This document shows positions 9,000 to 18,649 of a stretch of DNA of 64,000 nucleotides, piece after piece. This stretch comes from Orientallactaga sibirica (lineage: Eukaryota; Chordata; Mammalia; Rodentia; Dipodidae). Under the pieces are notes generated by a model that was not told where the DNA came from, did no database searches, and was given only the letters and a program-made list of their open reading frames with translations. How positions within the stretch are numbered: position 1 is the stretch's first letter; the number at the start of each line of letters is the position of its first letter. The translations under genes and the position numbers were made by a program. The stretch lies in contig JAEOAD010000026.1 of NCBI GenBank assembly GCA_036365145.1, positions 4,116,001-4,180,000 of the forward strand, given 5' to 3'.

Positions 9000-9199
9000 G
9001 GCTGGAGAGATTGCTTAGTGGTTAAGGCGCTTGCCTGCAAAGCCTAACGACCTAGGTTCGATTCCCCAGTACCCACGTGAAGTCAGATGCAGTGGCGCAT
9101 GCATCTGGAGCTTGTTTGCAGAGGCTGGAGGCCCTGACACGCCCATTCTCTCTCTCTCTCCACTATATCTCTCTGCTTGCAAATAAATAAAACATATTC
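9000..9199 (+). repeat. B2-type SINE with TSD
   Basis: GGCTGGAGAGATTGCTTAGT head, GGTTCGATTCCCCAG B box, GCAAATAAATAAAACAT tail. AAAAGGAACAG is duplicated at 8989-8999 and 9200-9210. Confidence 0.96.
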
Positions 9200-9239
9200 A
9201 AAAGGAACAGTGAGAAAGGAAAGCTCCCTCCCTCTCTCT

Positions 9240-9350
9240 CTTTCTCTCTTTTCAGGGTCTCACAGTGTAGCCCAGGCTGGCCATGAACTCGGAATCCTTG
9301 TGCCTTAGCCTCTTGAGTGCTGGGAGCCTATGCCACCACACCTGGCCTCC
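9240..9350 (-). repeat. Old B1-like SINE
   Basis: CAGGGTCTCACAGTGTAGCC, GGCTGGCCATGAACTC and GAGTGCTGGGAGCCTATG on the minus strand. It is diverged, with a TC-rich run on the tail side. Confidence 0.75.
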
Positions 9351-9788
9351 ATTCTCCTTGGGGACACTACCTTTTTCTTGCTTCCTGAACAAGGGGTCTG
9401 AATTTTACCTTACACTGTGTCTGGAGACTGAGGAGTGACGGCTTGGCCCTGGGACATCTTCCCTCCTGATGACCATCTTCCCGTTCCCACCACTGGCAGA
9501 GTCCCCTCTCTCCTTTTCTCCTGCCTGGCCCCAGCTCTAGCAGATCCCACCACAGCCCTCTGGATTACTTGCCTCCACGCTACCGTGGACTCTAGTCACA
9601 AGAGCAGGTGGTGGCTCTCCAAAGTGCCTTCCGGGCCACATCTGCAGCTCCGAGCTCAGGACATTGCCTATGACCCTCTGGCTGGCTGGCTCCCAAGCAC
9701 ATGTAATACAGTGTAGGTGAACGCCACCATGCCTGGTTTCATTTCTCTTCCTGGATCTCGTGGTGCTCACGGGTGCCTTACAGGGATG
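9351..9788. other. Unique sequence
   Basis: No family recognised. Open frames here overlap on opposite strands. Confidence 0.4.
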
Positions 9789-9930
9789 ACCTGATCCCAT
9801 TCTCAGATGACCCTAGGACTTAAACACTGCATCTCCAACCTACAGGCGAGGAAACGGGCAAGGGAACAGATCATTCACATGCTCAGGTTCACACAGCACA
9901 TGGCAGAGCCGAGACCCCGGCCCTAGCGGA
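9789..9930 (-). repeat. MIR relic
   Basis: CTACAGGCGAGGAAACGGGC, GGTTCACACAGCACATGGCA and GAGCCGAGACCCCGGCCC are the reverse strand of the MIR core and B-box region. Confidence 0.6.
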
Positions 9931-9984
9931 GTCAAACCTTCCCCTGGGAATGGCCGTCCCTAAGGACTTCCATCCACCCTGGTG

Positions 9985-10085
9985 CAAGCCTGGCAGTGAG
10001 TGTGGTCCTTTGAGGGCTGTGGGACTTGGGCTCAGTCACTTCCGCTCTCTGGGCTTGCATTTCCTCTTGGGGCAAGCTCAGACCC
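9985..10085 (+). repeat. MIR relic
   Basis: GGACTTGGGCTCAGTCACTT, CCGCTCTCTGGGCTTGCATT and TCCTCTTGG follow the MIR sense order (ccttgggcaa..cttaacctctctgtgcctcagtttc). Confidence 0.5.
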
Positions 10086-10734
10086 ATGCAGGGAGTACAG
10101 CCACTAAGGCTGGCTATAGCAAAACAAGAGCATGTGGGCCATGACTGAGTTTGCCCAGCCCGGGCTCATCTGTCTGTCCATAGCCCAGTCACTGCGAAAG
10201 AGGGACAGGAACCTTATGATGCCTCCTCCCCCGAAGAAAGGGCAGCACCTAGCCAGGGCAGAGCAGTTCACAACACCTCCTGCCCCCTCCAAGGCCTCAC
10301 CTCCAGGACAGCAGCCCACTGGACCCCCACCCTTCCTTCCTGGGCAGGAACCACTAGGAGGGGCAGGGCTGGTCCCAGTTCACCCCGGGTGTGACCTTGA
10401 GCAAAGCCTTACGCAGCCAACAGCAGAGGCCAAAGCTGGAAATTTCCCACCAGTGTGCGGGGCGGTACATACACGAGCTCCACGTCCTATGGACGGGCCA
10501 AGGCACAGAGGAGATGGACGCCAGGTGAAGGGGCAGAGGCTGGCATCATTGAGTCTCGCTGTCCACCCTCATGGGCTTCCAGAAGCAGGTGAACACGCAT
10601 ACCTATGTATCCCTCTTTGCACAGCCAAATGCAATGACCGCCCCAGGTCCTTAGCCACCTGCCAGCCACCCAGTCCCCTCATCATCGGAGGCACTTGGCA
10701 CACGTCATCGCCCTATCAAACCTACCACAGCCAA
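10086..10734. other. Unique GC-rich sequence
   Basis: A 203-codon plus-strand frame spans 10132-10743, rich in Pro, Gly and Gln. No domain, no plausible splice context and no start context support it. It reads through the start of a MIR relic. Confidence 0.45.
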
Positions 10735-10830
10735 GCCATGTAACCTTGGGCCCTTGCTTTTAACCTTTCAGAGCTCCACTTTCCTCATGGCTCACAGACC
10801 ACGTGCTGATACGGATGAACCCCATACCCA
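10735..10830 (+). repeat. MIR relic
   Basis: CATGTAACCTTGGGCCCTTG, TTTTAACCTTTCAGAGCTCC and ACTTTCCTCATGG follow the MIR core in sense. Confidence 0.65.
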
Positions 10831-10837
10831 CCCACAG

Positions 10838-10925
10838 AGGGTGACAGACGAGGAAACTGAGGCTCAGGAAGTGAAGCTATGTGCCTGAGTGAGGAAGTGC
10901 CTTCAGGGTACAGCAGAGGATGTGG
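10838..10925 (-). repeat. MIR relic
   Basis: GACGAGGAAACTGAGGCTCA and GGAAGTGAAGCTATGTGCCT match the antisense MIR core. Head-on with the MIR relic just upstream. Confidence 0.65.
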
Positions 10926-11720
10926 GTGCGCCCCCCCCCAACACACACACAGGCCATAGGTGCTTCCTGCCCAGGCCCAGAGGTGGGGGCAGGGCGAGCC
11001 AAAGGGAAGGGGTAACCCTTTCCTGCCCAGGGCCTGGCCTCTCATCCACCCTCTCTCCCTTCCCCCTCTCAAGGCTGCCACACAAAGCAGTCTTTATCAG
11101 CTTTTATCAGGACTGTAACCACATTCTTCAGTGACACCGGAGGACAAAGGAGGGGGCCACCAGCAGTGACAGGAAGAAAGCCTAGGCCTCCCCACACCAG
11201 CCTGCAGCCTTCCCACGCCCCGCCCCCAGGCCTCCCTGGGGGCCTCCCAACCACAGGGCTCCGGAGGGTCTCCCCAGGACAGGGCCAGGATCTGCACTCC
11301 TGCAGCTGGAACTGACTCTGTGCGAGGAGCCTGGCCCTGCGCCAGGTCCCGGGCATACAAGATGGTTCTCCTTCCATGCTCCTCTGGCCTCCTGCTTCAT
11401 CAGGCCTTGGTCTTCCTGTCTGTGAAATGGGTGGCTATCTAGGGACTGTGCCCATGCACGGGGTCTGGTTTGTCCTTGGTGGTCTTGTAGCTATGACTGG
11501 CTTTCTGTCCTAGCACTTCCTGGAAGGCTGTTGTCACTCTACAGCCTTTAACCCATGTTGTTCTCTTTACCCGGAACCCTTCCAGTCCCACAGCAATCCT
11601 GGCTCACTCCTATCACCCATGGGACCCTCCACCTTCCTCCAGGCAGCCATCCTAATGGCAGCACAGCTGCAAGCCTGGCTGATTTGGAGACTGTAAGAGG
11701 TTATGGGGGGGCAGGTGGCT
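10926..11720. other. Unique GC-rich sequence
   Basis: Contains a C9 run at 10930-10938. No repeat or gene is recognised. Several open frames on both strands overlap each other, as expected in stop-poor GC-rich DNA. Confidence 0.45.
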
Positions 11721-11926
11721 GGCTGGAGGGATGGCTCAGCGGTTAAGGTGCTTGCCTACAAAAGCCTGACCAATTGGGTTTGATTCCCCAAGTACCCACA
11801 TAAAGCCAGATGCACAGAGTGGCACATGCATCTGGAGTTCATTTAAGGTGGCTAGAAGCCCTGGTATGCCTATTCTCTGAATGTCTGCCTCAGCTTGCAA
11901 ATAAATAAATTTAGAAAAATATATTT
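11721..11926 (+). repeat. B2-type SINE
   Basis: GGCTGGAGGGATGGCTCAGC head, TTTGATTCCCCAAGTACC, short 3' part and a TTGCAAATAAATAAATTTAG tail. Confidence 0.93.
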
Positions 11927-11929
11927 TAA

Positions 11930-12097
11930 GGATGGGTGTGGCGGTGCACGCCTCCAATTCCAGCACTCGGGAGGCAGAGGTAGGAGGACCACTGTGAGTT
12001 CGAGGCCACCCTGAGACGACATAGTGAATTCCAGGTCAGCCCGAGCTAGAGCAAGGCCCTGCCTCAAAACAACAACAACAAATAAATATATATATAA
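11930..12097 (+). repeat. B1 SINE
   Basis: GATGGGTGTGGCGGTGCACG to AAGGCCCTGCCTCAAAACAA with an AACAAC/ATAT-rich tail. Confidence 0.92.
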
Positions 12098-12461
12098 TGC
12101 TGGCAAAATGGCTTAGCAGTTAAAGTGTTTGCCTGCAAAGTGTAAAGACCCAGGTTCAATTCCCCAGGACCCACATAAACCAGATGCACAAAGTGGTGCA
12201 TATGGGGTTGGGGATTTAGCTCAAGCACAAGGCCCTGGGTTCGGTCCTCAGCACTGAACAAAAAGAAAAATACAAAATCACAAAAAGACCAAAAAAAAAA
12301 AAAAAAGGGAACAAAGTGGTACATATGTCTGGAATTCATTTCCAGTAGGTAAAGGCCCTGGCACGCCCATTGTCTCTCTCATTCTCTGCCTCTTTCTCAC
12401 TCTCTGTCTCTCAAATAAATTAAATTAAATTAAAATTAAAAAATAAAATAAAATAAAATAG
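12098..12461 (+). repeat. B2-type SINE interrupted by an ID element
   Basis: Head CTGGCAAAATGGCTTAGCAG at 12100-12120 and body to 12203. After the ID insertion it resumes at 12311 with ACAAAGTGGTACATATGTCT. The tail runs through TTAAATTAAATT and (AAAAT)n to 12461. Confidence 0.93.
12204..12310 (+). repeat. ID element nested in B2, internally deleted
   Basis: GGGGTTGGGGATTTAGCTCA is joined directly to AGCACAAGGCCCTGGGTTCG and GTCCTCAGCACTG, then an A-rich tail. The segment between TAGCTCA and the GCACAAGG stretch (about 20 nt in typical ID) is missing. The B box (GGTTCGGTCC) is intact. The host B2 stretch ACAAAGTGGTNCATAT is duplicated at 12188-12203 and 12311-12326 with one mismatch. Confidence 0.92.
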
Positions 12462-12600
12462 ACTGTCAGGGGCACCTGTGCCCTGCACACCCTCCCACAG
12501 CCTTGCCTTCTGACTCTGTCACAGCCATCAGAACCCCTTTCGGGAAAAACCAAGACTGGTATGTTCCCTGTCCCCAGACCTGGTATTGTCCCTGGCCTGA
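12462..12600. other. Unique spacer
   Basis: Nothing recognised between the SINE tail and the GGAT-rich tract. Confidence 0.4.
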
Positions 12601-12965
12601 CTCAGCTGGTGGATGGGTGGGTGGTGGACAGATAGGTAGTTAGATGTATGGAAGGGTAGGTAGATGGGTAGATGAATAGACAGGTGGGTGGGTAGGTGGA
12701 TGAGCAGATGGGGGTGTGAGTGGATAAATAAATGGATGGGTGGATGTTCTATAGGTAGATGGGTAGATGGACAGGTGGATGGATGGGTAGATGGATGGAC
12801 GGATGGTGAATAGGTGGATGGGGTATGTGAGGGTGGGCATGGGGAATGGGTGAATGTATAGATGGATATGCTTGGATGCATAGATGAATGGATGGATGAA
12901 TGGATGGATGATGGATGGATGGATGGATGGATGATGGGTCAATGAATGGATGGGTGGATAAGCAA
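12601..12965. repeat. Imperfect (GGAT)n/(GGTA)n minisatellite-like tract
   Basis: About 365 bp of degenerate TGGA, TGGG and TAGA tetramers (GATGGATGGATGGATG at 12909-12930 is the purest part). On the minus strand all frames stay open with His/Pro/Ser/Ile-rich repeats, an artefact of the four-base unit. Confidence 0.93.
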
Positions 12966-13099
12966 GTGATTATGCAATCGCTACACACATGAATGGAAGA
13001 AGTAAGGTAGGAAGGGGAAGAGAGAAGGAAGAAGGGACACAGACAGGTATTTTTCTAGCCCACAAGGTGATAGAAAAGGGTACAGCCAAGCTATTTATA
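12966..13099. other. Unique spacer
   Basis: Purine-rich, no element recognised. Confidence 0.4.
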
Positions 13100-13110
13100 A
13101 AACTAGAGCT

Positions 13111-13291
13111 TAGCAGGGCATGGTAGCGCACGCCTTTAATCCCAGCACTCGGGAGGCAGAGGTAGGAGGATCGCCATGAGTTCAAGGCCACCCTGAGACT
13201 ACATAGTGAATTCCAAGTCAGCCTGGGCTAGAGTAAGACCCTACCTCGAAAAACCAAAAATAAATAAATAAAAATTAATAAAAAAATTAAA
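13111..13291 (+). repeat. B1 SINE
   Basis: GCAGGGCATGGTAGCGCACG to GACCCTACCTCGAAAAACCA plus an AAATAAATAAA-type tail. ACTAGAGCTT on the left and CCTAGAGCTTT on the right suggest the duplication. Confidence 0.93.
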
Positions 13292-13383
13292 AACCTAGAG
13301 CTTTCCATACTCCTGGTCCTTTCCTCCTTGTGCCTCAAGGCCAGGACACCTAAACTACAGAGTTTCCACAGAAGTTAGAAGGC

Positions 13384-13512
13384 AAGCCCAGCGTGAGCCA
13401 CACACCTTTAATTCCAGCATTTAACCCTACTCTGAGTGAATTCCAGGACAGCCTGTGCTAGAATGAGACCCTGCCTTGAACCACCCCGCTCCACAAATAC
13501 ATCAAGAAAGAA
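13384..13512 (+). repeat. B1 SINE, internally deleted, C-rich tail
   Basis: GCCCAGCGTGAGCCACACAC, then TTTAATTCCAGCATTTAACC jumps to CTCTGAGTGAATTCCAGGAC. The middle (cggaggcagaggtagg region) is lost. The tail starts CTTGAACCACCCCGCTCCAC rather than pure A. Confidence 0.85.
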
Positions 13513-13515
13513 GAG

Positions 13516-13712
13516 TGTGGGCTACAGAGATGGCTTAGCCCTTAAGACGCTTGCCTGCAAAGCCAAAGGATCCAGGTTCAATTCCCCAGGACCCACGTAA
13601 GCCGGATGCACAAAGGAGACGCACGCATCTGGAGTTCCTTTGCAGTGGCTAGAGGCCCTGGTGGGCCCATTCTCTTTCTCTCTCTCAAATAAATAAAATA
13701 AATTAAAAACAA
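13516..13712 (+). repeat. B2-type SINE
   Basis: GTGGGCTACAGAGATGGCTT head, GGTTCAATTCCCCAGG B box, short CT tract and an AAATAAATAAAATAAATT tail. Confidence 0.94.
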
Positions 13713-13975
13713 AAACAGAAAGAAGGATGCAACAACTTCACCTACCCTCAACCCTACCCTGACCCAGAGCCACATTCTGTCCCACAGAGCCCCAGTTTGG
13801 CACCAAGGCATTGCTGAAGACACCCTCGCCTCATGTCCTCCAGTCCGTGTCTGCCTCTGGGGAACCCAGTCGGCCAGGTGAGGTGGAAAGCGTACAGAAG
13901 AGAGAACTCGTCACCTGAGCACAAAGCACGAGAAATCAATCTGGAGATGATCTGACCACACCAGAGACAGCCGAC
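13713..13975. other. Unique sequence
   Basis: CCTACCCTCAACCCTACCCTG (13742-13762) is a short C-rich direct repeat. Nothing else is recognised. Confidence 0.4.
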
Positions 13976-14050
13976 ATCTGCCTTTGGTCACACAGCGGGG
14001 TCCCTTTGCAATGTAAATTGGGAATTCAGACTCTGGGCCCAGTGCTCCCC
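13976..14050 (-). repeat. MIR relic
   Basis: TTTGGTCACACAGCGGGGTC, GGGAATTCAGACTCTGGGCC and CAGTGCTCC match the antisense MIR order. Confidence 0.6.
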
Positions 14051-14820
14051 TCTCCAGTGACAGTGACTAAGAGTGATGGGGAGGAGGGAAAAGAGGAGCC
14101 AGCCGGGATGTAGAGAAACTCCCCAGCTGTCCTCCAAAGTTGGGCTTTATGAGGAGGCTGTGGCAGGGCAGGGCAGGGCAGCAGTTGAGTCAAGATCCAA
14201 TGAATTACAGCGTCCGGTGCTCTACAGACAGAGGCAGGTGACAGACCCCAGAACGTCCAGCACCTGGCTCACGGTATCTGCGCTAAGTCCGACCCTTCCG
14301 GATCTATGTTACTAGAGAGACAGATAGCTCAGAGCAAGCCCAGACTACATCTGAGCATCAAGACCCCTCAGGAGTAGCCCCAGCTCGAGAGTCTCTTCCG
14401 GGCAGCCCCCATTTGGATAGGCGGCTGAGGGGTGGGGTGGGGGGAGAGGCTGGTGGCCTTTTAGCTGGTCAGAAAGGCTGTCTTAAAACAAACAAATGAC
14501 TTCCAGGGCAGAGGGCAGGGACAAGGTTCCAGGCAGGCATTTGGGCAGCACGCCGCCCATTCAGCCAGCCCCGTCTGGCTGTGAGGAGAACATGGAAAAT
14601 CAATCATGGGCCTCATGTGTTTGTGGAAGGATGTGTGTGGATGGGGCGGACAGTGGAGCCCCTAGGGAGGCCCCCTGGGACACGTGTCCATGGCCTGGGA
14701 TCCCAGGCCCTCTGGGCTCTGGGAAATTTGGCTGCTAAAAACATAGATTCCCAAGCCAGGAACATGAAGGGCCCACACCAGACCAACCAAGTCAGGACAC
14801 TGGTTTCTTTGTAGGTCTAG
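14051..14820. other. Unique sequence
   Basis: No repeat or exon recognised over about 770 bp. Open frames are short and overlapping. Confidence 0.45.
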
Positions 14821-14842
14821 TTTTTATTTCTTTCTTTATTTA

Positions 14843-14845
<3 letters not shown>

Positions 14846-14872
<27 letters not shown>
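14846..14872. repeat. (GT)n microsatellite
   Basis: About 13 GT units after a TTTCTTTATTTATTT stretch. Confidence 0.95.
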
Positions 14873-14875
<3 letters not shown>

Positions 14876-14935
14876 CAAACACACACCTGATGGGCTTTAG
14901 GTGGGGAGCTGGGGAGCTGAACCAATGGCCTGGTT

Positions 14936-15042
14936 TGTACTTACTTATTCAGTGCTGAGACAAAGCACCTGACCAAAAGCAGCTGATGGGAGGGAAGTTA
15001 TTTTGTTTTGGCTGACAGTCTCAAGGGGAAGCTCCATGATGG
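14936..15042 (-). mobile_element. MaLR-type LTR fragment
   Basis: AGACAAAGCACCTGACCAAA, AGCAGCTGATGGGAGGGAAG, GTTTTGGCTGACAGTCTCAA and CCATGATGGCAGG match the 3' end of the window's MaLR LTRs in reverse. The similarity fades after 15042. Confidence 0.75.
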
Positions 15043-15339
15043 CAGGGGTGTCACACTCTGAGTGTAAGTATCTGGCTTCCCTGTCCTCCTGGGAGAGTCA
15101 CATTGTCATACACCATGTGACCCCTTCTCTTCCCAAGGAGTTTGGCAGGGGGATCGTGATCTGCCCCACTGTGGGACGGGCTGTTGGGTTCATGGTGATG
15201 TGAGGTGGCAGTTGGGTCCAGCACGATGGCCTGCCAGAGAGTTTCCAAGGGCACGGGTACAGTGTTCCATTTTCTCTTTGCACACCTCCCCTCTGCCTAA
15301 GCAATGCTCCCATGGACTCTGGCAATCAGAAAACGAAAC
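15043..15339. other. Unique or unassigned sequence
   Basis: May include the decayed rest of the LTR, but I cannot align it. No coding signal. Confidence 0.35.
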
Positions 15340-15340
15340 A

Positions 15341-15503
15341 AGCCGGGCGTGGTGGCACATGCCTTTAATCCCAGCACTCGGGAGGCAGAGGTAGGAGGAT
15401 CGCCGAGAGTTCGAGGCCACCCTGAGATTACATAGTGAATTCCACGTCAGCCTGGACCAGAGTGAGACTCTACCTCAGGAAAAAAAAAAAAAAAAAAAAA
15501 AAA
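15341..15503 (+). repeat. B1 SINE
   Basis: AGCCGGGCGTGGTGGCACAT to AGACTCTACCTCAGG with a 23-nt A tail. Close to consensus. Confidence 0.95.
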
Positions 15504-15507
15504 GGGC

Positions 15508-15650
15508 GTATGGCTGGGGAGATGGCTCAGCATTTGCCACACAAGCATCAGGCGTGACAGGGCCTGTGCTCGGTCCCCAGCACCCCTGTTAAAAGCTGGG
15601 TGTGGCCACGCACACATGCAACTCCAGTCCTGTGGAAGGATTGACCAAAA
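15508..15650 (+). repeat. B4-type SINE (tRNA head plus B1-like body)
   Basis: GGCTGGGGAGATGGCTCAGC tRNA-like head with TGCTCGGTCCCCAGCACC, joined to AGCTGGGTGTGGCCACGCAC and ACATGCAACTCCAGTCCTG. This is the ID/B1 fusion layout of B4. Confidence 0.7.
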
Positions 15651-15667
15651 ACAGGCTATCTTCACTT

Positions 15668-15834
15668 TTTTTAAAAAAATTTATTTATTTATTTGCAAGC
15701 AGACAGATGTGGAGGGGGAAATGGGTGCACCAGGGCCTCCAGCCACTGCAAACAAACCCCAGAGGCATGCGCCACTTTGTACATCTGGTTTACATGGGTC
15801 ATGGGGAATCGAACCTCAGTCCTTCGGCCACAGA
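15668..15834 (-). repeat. B2-type SINE, 5' truncated
   Basis: TTATTTATTTGCAAGCAGAC tail side to GGGGAATCGAACCTCAGTCC. The head beyond TTCGGCCA is missing. Confidence 0.9.
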
Positions 15835-16135
15835 GCACAAAATCATGCTGTCCTTGGTGGGCATGGATATTTCTTCACCCATCCCATGTCTGACCGTATG
15901 ACAGTCCATCCATTCGACAGCTGACGACGCGCCCATTGCTGGGTAACAAAACAAAACTTCCTGAAATGTCGTGTTCAGAGGCAGCAGTCATTTACACAGC
16001 ACATACATCTGTGGGTAGGTCAGCTGAGTGGTTCTGGGTTGGTCTGGACCAGCCTGTGTATCTGCTGGCTGGTCTAGGATACCAGCAACTGGACCAGCTT
16101 ATCTCTGTTCCTCCGGCTGGCTCTTTTCACACAGT
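15835..16135. other. Unique sequence
   Basis: No element recognised. Confidence 0.4.
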
Positions 16136-16254
16136 GTGCCAATTAGTCCTGGTTGTTAACTTGACAGGCATTAGAATCATGAAGGAGATCCACCTCTGGG
16201 CTCCTGTGAGAGACAGGTTTCACCGAGGAGATAAGATCCATCTAGAATGTGGGC

Positions 16255-16490
16255 GGCAGGCTGGAGAGCTTGCTTAGTGTTTAAGGCGTTTGCCTACAAA
16301 GCCAAAAGACCTCGGTTCAATTCGCCAGGACCCACGTAAGCCAGATGCAAAAGGGGGTGCACGTGTCTGGAGTTCATTTGCAGTGGCCGGAGGCCCTGGT
16401 ACACCCATTCTCTCTCTCTATTTCTGCCTCTTTCTATTTCGCTCTCTCAAATAAATTTAACTTAATTTAATTTAATTTAATTTTAAAAAA
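16255..16490 (+). repeat. B2-type SINE
   Basis: AGGCTGGAGAGCTTGCTTAG head, GGTTCAATTCGCCAGG B box, tail CAAATAAATTTAACTT then (AATTT)n. TAGAATGTGGGC lies directly upstream at 16243-16254 and again at 16669-16680, after the following B1. Confidence 0.94.
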
Positions 16491-16494
16491 TTTA

Positions 16495-16668
16495 AGCCGG
16501 GCGTGGTGGCACACGCCTTTAATCCCAGCACTCGGGAGGCAGAGATAGGAGGATTGCCATGAGTTCGAGGCCACCCTGAGACTACATAGTGATTTCCAGG
16601 TCAGTCTGGGCTACAGTGAGACCCTACCTCAAAAAAACAAAAAAATAAAATAAAATAAAATAAAAATT
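16495..16668 (+). repeat. B1 SINE
   Basis: AGCCGGGCGTGGTGGCACAC to GACCCTACCTCAAAAAAACA with an (AAAAT)n tail. The copy of TAGAATGTGGGC at its right end pairs with the one left of the B2. Confidence 0.95.
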
Positions 16669-16733
16669 TAGAATGTGGGCAGCACCATTCCATGGGCTGG
16701 GGTCCTGGACTGAATATGAAGTGAAAACGAGCT

Positions 16734-17237
16734 ATGGTGTTGTGAATGCAAATGTCCCCCCACCGTAGCTTCATAGTAAGCATCTATGCTTCATCCCCAA
16801 CTGTTGGTGTTGTCCAGGAAAAGGCAAGGAGCTTTTGGGAGGTGGCTGTGTGGAGTCTTTGCTGGAGGAAGAGTGTCAGTGGGGACAGGCCTTGAGGTCT
16901 TATAGCCGAACCCTGCTTGCTGCACTAAGCTGGCTCTCTCTCCTTCTTCCCGGCTGATGAGAAGATGTGATTCCTGCCTGTCTGTTCCTGCCATGCTTTT
17001 CTCGCTATGATAGAACTTTCCCTCACAACTTTGAGCCAAGCCGGGAGTGGTGACACATGCCTTTAATCCCAGCACTTGGGAGGCAGAGGTGGGAGGATCA
17101 CCATAAATTCAAGGCCACCCTGAGATTACATAGTGAATTCCAGGTCAATCTGGGCTAGAGTGAGACCCTACCTCGAAAAAACAAACAAACAAAAAAAAAA
17201 CTTTGAGTCAGAAACAAACCCTTTTCTCCCATGAGCT
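16734..17237 (+). mobile_element. MaLR-type LTR nested in the older repeat
   Basis: GGTGTTGTGAATGCAAATGT start, GAGCTTTTGGGAGGTGGCTG, CCATGCTTTTCTCGCTATGA, then AAACAAACCCTTTTCTCCCATGAGC. A B1 interrupts it at 17040-17200. GAGCT occurs at 16729-16733 and 17233-17237, but the right copy may be part of the LTR, so the duplication is uncertain. Confidence 0.65.
17040..17200 (+). repeat. B1 SINE
   Basis: GCCGGGAGTGGTGACACATG to GACCCTACCTCGAAAAAACA. ACTTTGAGCCA on the left and ACTTTGAGTCA on the right flank it. Confidence 0.94.
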
Positions 17238-17415
17238 GCTTCATTTCTCTCTCTGCTTCCTGACCACAGACACAATGAGACCAGCTGCCTCAGGCTCCTG
17301 TCACCATACCTCTCCCGCCACGATGGACTGTGTGTCCTCAAATCGTGGTCCAAAGTAAACCCTTCCTCCCTTAAATTGCAGTTTGTCACAGTAATGTCAA
17401 AATATGGTAATACCA

Positions 17416-17634
17416 GGGGCTGGAGAATTGGCTCTGTGGTTAAGGCACTTGCCAGCAAAGCCTAATGACCTGGGTTTGATTCCCAGTCCCCATGTAAAGC
17501 CAGATGCACAAAGTGGCGCATGCATCTGGAGTTCATTTGAAGTGGCTAGAGGTCCTGGCATGCCCATTATCTCTCTCTCCCTCTCTCTCCTGTGCTTACA
17601 AATAAATAAATATTTTTAAAAAGAAAATATTTTA
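17416..17634 (+). repeat. B2-type SINE
   Basis: GGGGCTGGAGAATTGGCTCT head, GGTTTGATTCCCAGTCC B box, tail ACAAATAAATAAATATTTTT. Confidence 0.94.
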
Positions 17635-17635
17635 A

Positions 17636-17848
17636 GGGCTGGAGAGATGGCTTAGCAGTTAAGGCATTTGCCTGTGAAACCTAAGGACCCCGGTTTGATT
17701 CTCCAGGTCCCACATAAGCCAGATGCACATGGTGGCCCATGTGTCTGGAGTTGGTTTGCAGTGGCTGGAGGCCCTGGCATGCTCATTCTCTCTCTCTCTC
17801 TCCCCCTCCCATCTCCAATAATAATAATTAATAATAATAATAATAGAT
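17636..17848 (+). repeat. B2-type SINE
   Basis: AGGGCTGGAGAGATGGCTTA head, tail evolved to (AAT)n (ATAATAATAATTAATAATAA). Confidence 0.94.
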
Positions 17849-17856
17849 GGTGACCA

Positions 17857-18013
17857 TAGTTGGGTGCAGTGGCACACGCCTTTAATCCCAGCACTCAGGA
17901 GGCAGAGGTAGAAGGATCACCATGAGTTCGAGGCCACCAAGAGACTACATAGTGAATTCCAGGTCAGCCTGGGCTAGACTGAGACAGTACCTCTAAAAAA
18001 CAAACAAAAAATA
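17857..18013 (+). repeat. B1 SINE
   Basis: GTTGGGTGCAGTGGCACACG to GACAGTACCTCTAAAAAACA. Tail leads straight into a purine microsatellite. Confidence 0.93.
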
Positions 18014-18171
18014 AAAGGAAGGAAGGAAGGGAGGGAGGGAGGAAGGGAAGGGGAGGGGAAGGGAAGGGAAGGGAAAGGAAAGGAAAGGAAAGGAAAGGAA
18101 AGGAAAGAGGAAAAGAAAAGAAAAGAAAAGAAAAGAAAAGAAAAGAAAAGAAAAGAAAAGAAAAGAAAAGA
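18014..18171. repeat. (GGAA)n/(GGGAA)n/(AAAAG)n microsatellite
   Basis: About 158 bp of pure purine repeat in three successive registers, directly after a B1 tail on the same strand. Confidence 0.96.
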
Positions 18172-18204
18172 AGGTGCATTTAGAGGAAAGAGTTTTGTGA
18201 AAGG

Positions 18205-18310
18205 AAAGGTAGACACACAGATGGATGGACAGGAAGCATGGATGGAGGGATATATGAATATCTGGATGCATGGACAGACACACAGATGGATGGACAGAGG
18301 GACAGACGAG
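18205..18310. repeat. Degenerate (GGAT)n tract
   Basis: GATGGATGGACAGGAAGCAT and similar tetramers interspersed with GACAGAC. Same unit family as the tract near 12.6-13.0 kb. Confidence 0.7.
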
Positions 18311-18649
18311 ATGGCAAGGGAACCAGATCACAGGATGGGGCCAGTCTTGTGTCCTCATCACGTCCCTCCTCTCAGAGGACCTACCACCTCCTCACTGAGG
18401 CCCAAACCTTCCACAGACACGCTCTGAGGACAAACCCCATCACGGACCCAGCTCACCTGGGTTCCTCGGCAGCCTGCTCCTTGCGATGAGTCGACACTGC
18501 TGTGAGACTTGTTCTCTCAGGGAAATCCCCCAGGGAGCATGTGCATGTCCTGGGCCTGGTTTGTCCCCGAGCGAGCCCCTCCGTCTGTAGAACCTGCCAT
18601 ACATGCAGATCGCCTTCTGTACTGAGCTCAGCATACCTCCCTAACTCCT
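18311..18649. other. Unique sequence
   Basis: No element recognised. Confidence 0.4.

Larger units (their letters stand above)
16136..17415 (+). mobile_element. Old rodent interspersed repeat, interrupted (composite)
   Basis: GTTGTTAACTTGACAGGCAT, then TGGGCAGCACCATTCCATGG and, after insertions, TCTCTCTGCTTCCTGACCAC, CACGATGGACTGTGTGTCCT and CCAAAGTAAACCCTTCCTCC. From memory this is the order of a repeat common in mouse; I do not name it. It is split by a B2+B1 pair and by an LTR that itself carries a B1. Confidence 0.6.

Noticed and set aside
10132..10743. 203-codon Pro/Gln-rich open frame
   Set aside because: GC-rich stop-poor DNA with open frames on the opposite strand too. No domain, start context or splice sites that make sense, and it overlaps a MIR relic at its end.
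12528..12988. Minus-strand His/Pro/Ser repeat frames over the GGAT tract
   Set aside because: A four-base repeat read in three frames gives the same peptide motif in each. Not a gene.
16729..17237. GAGCT as a proven 5-bp duplication of the nested LTR
   Set aside because: The right-hand copy sits in a stretch (ATGAGCTGCTT) that is also part of the LTR in related copies, so the match may be chance.
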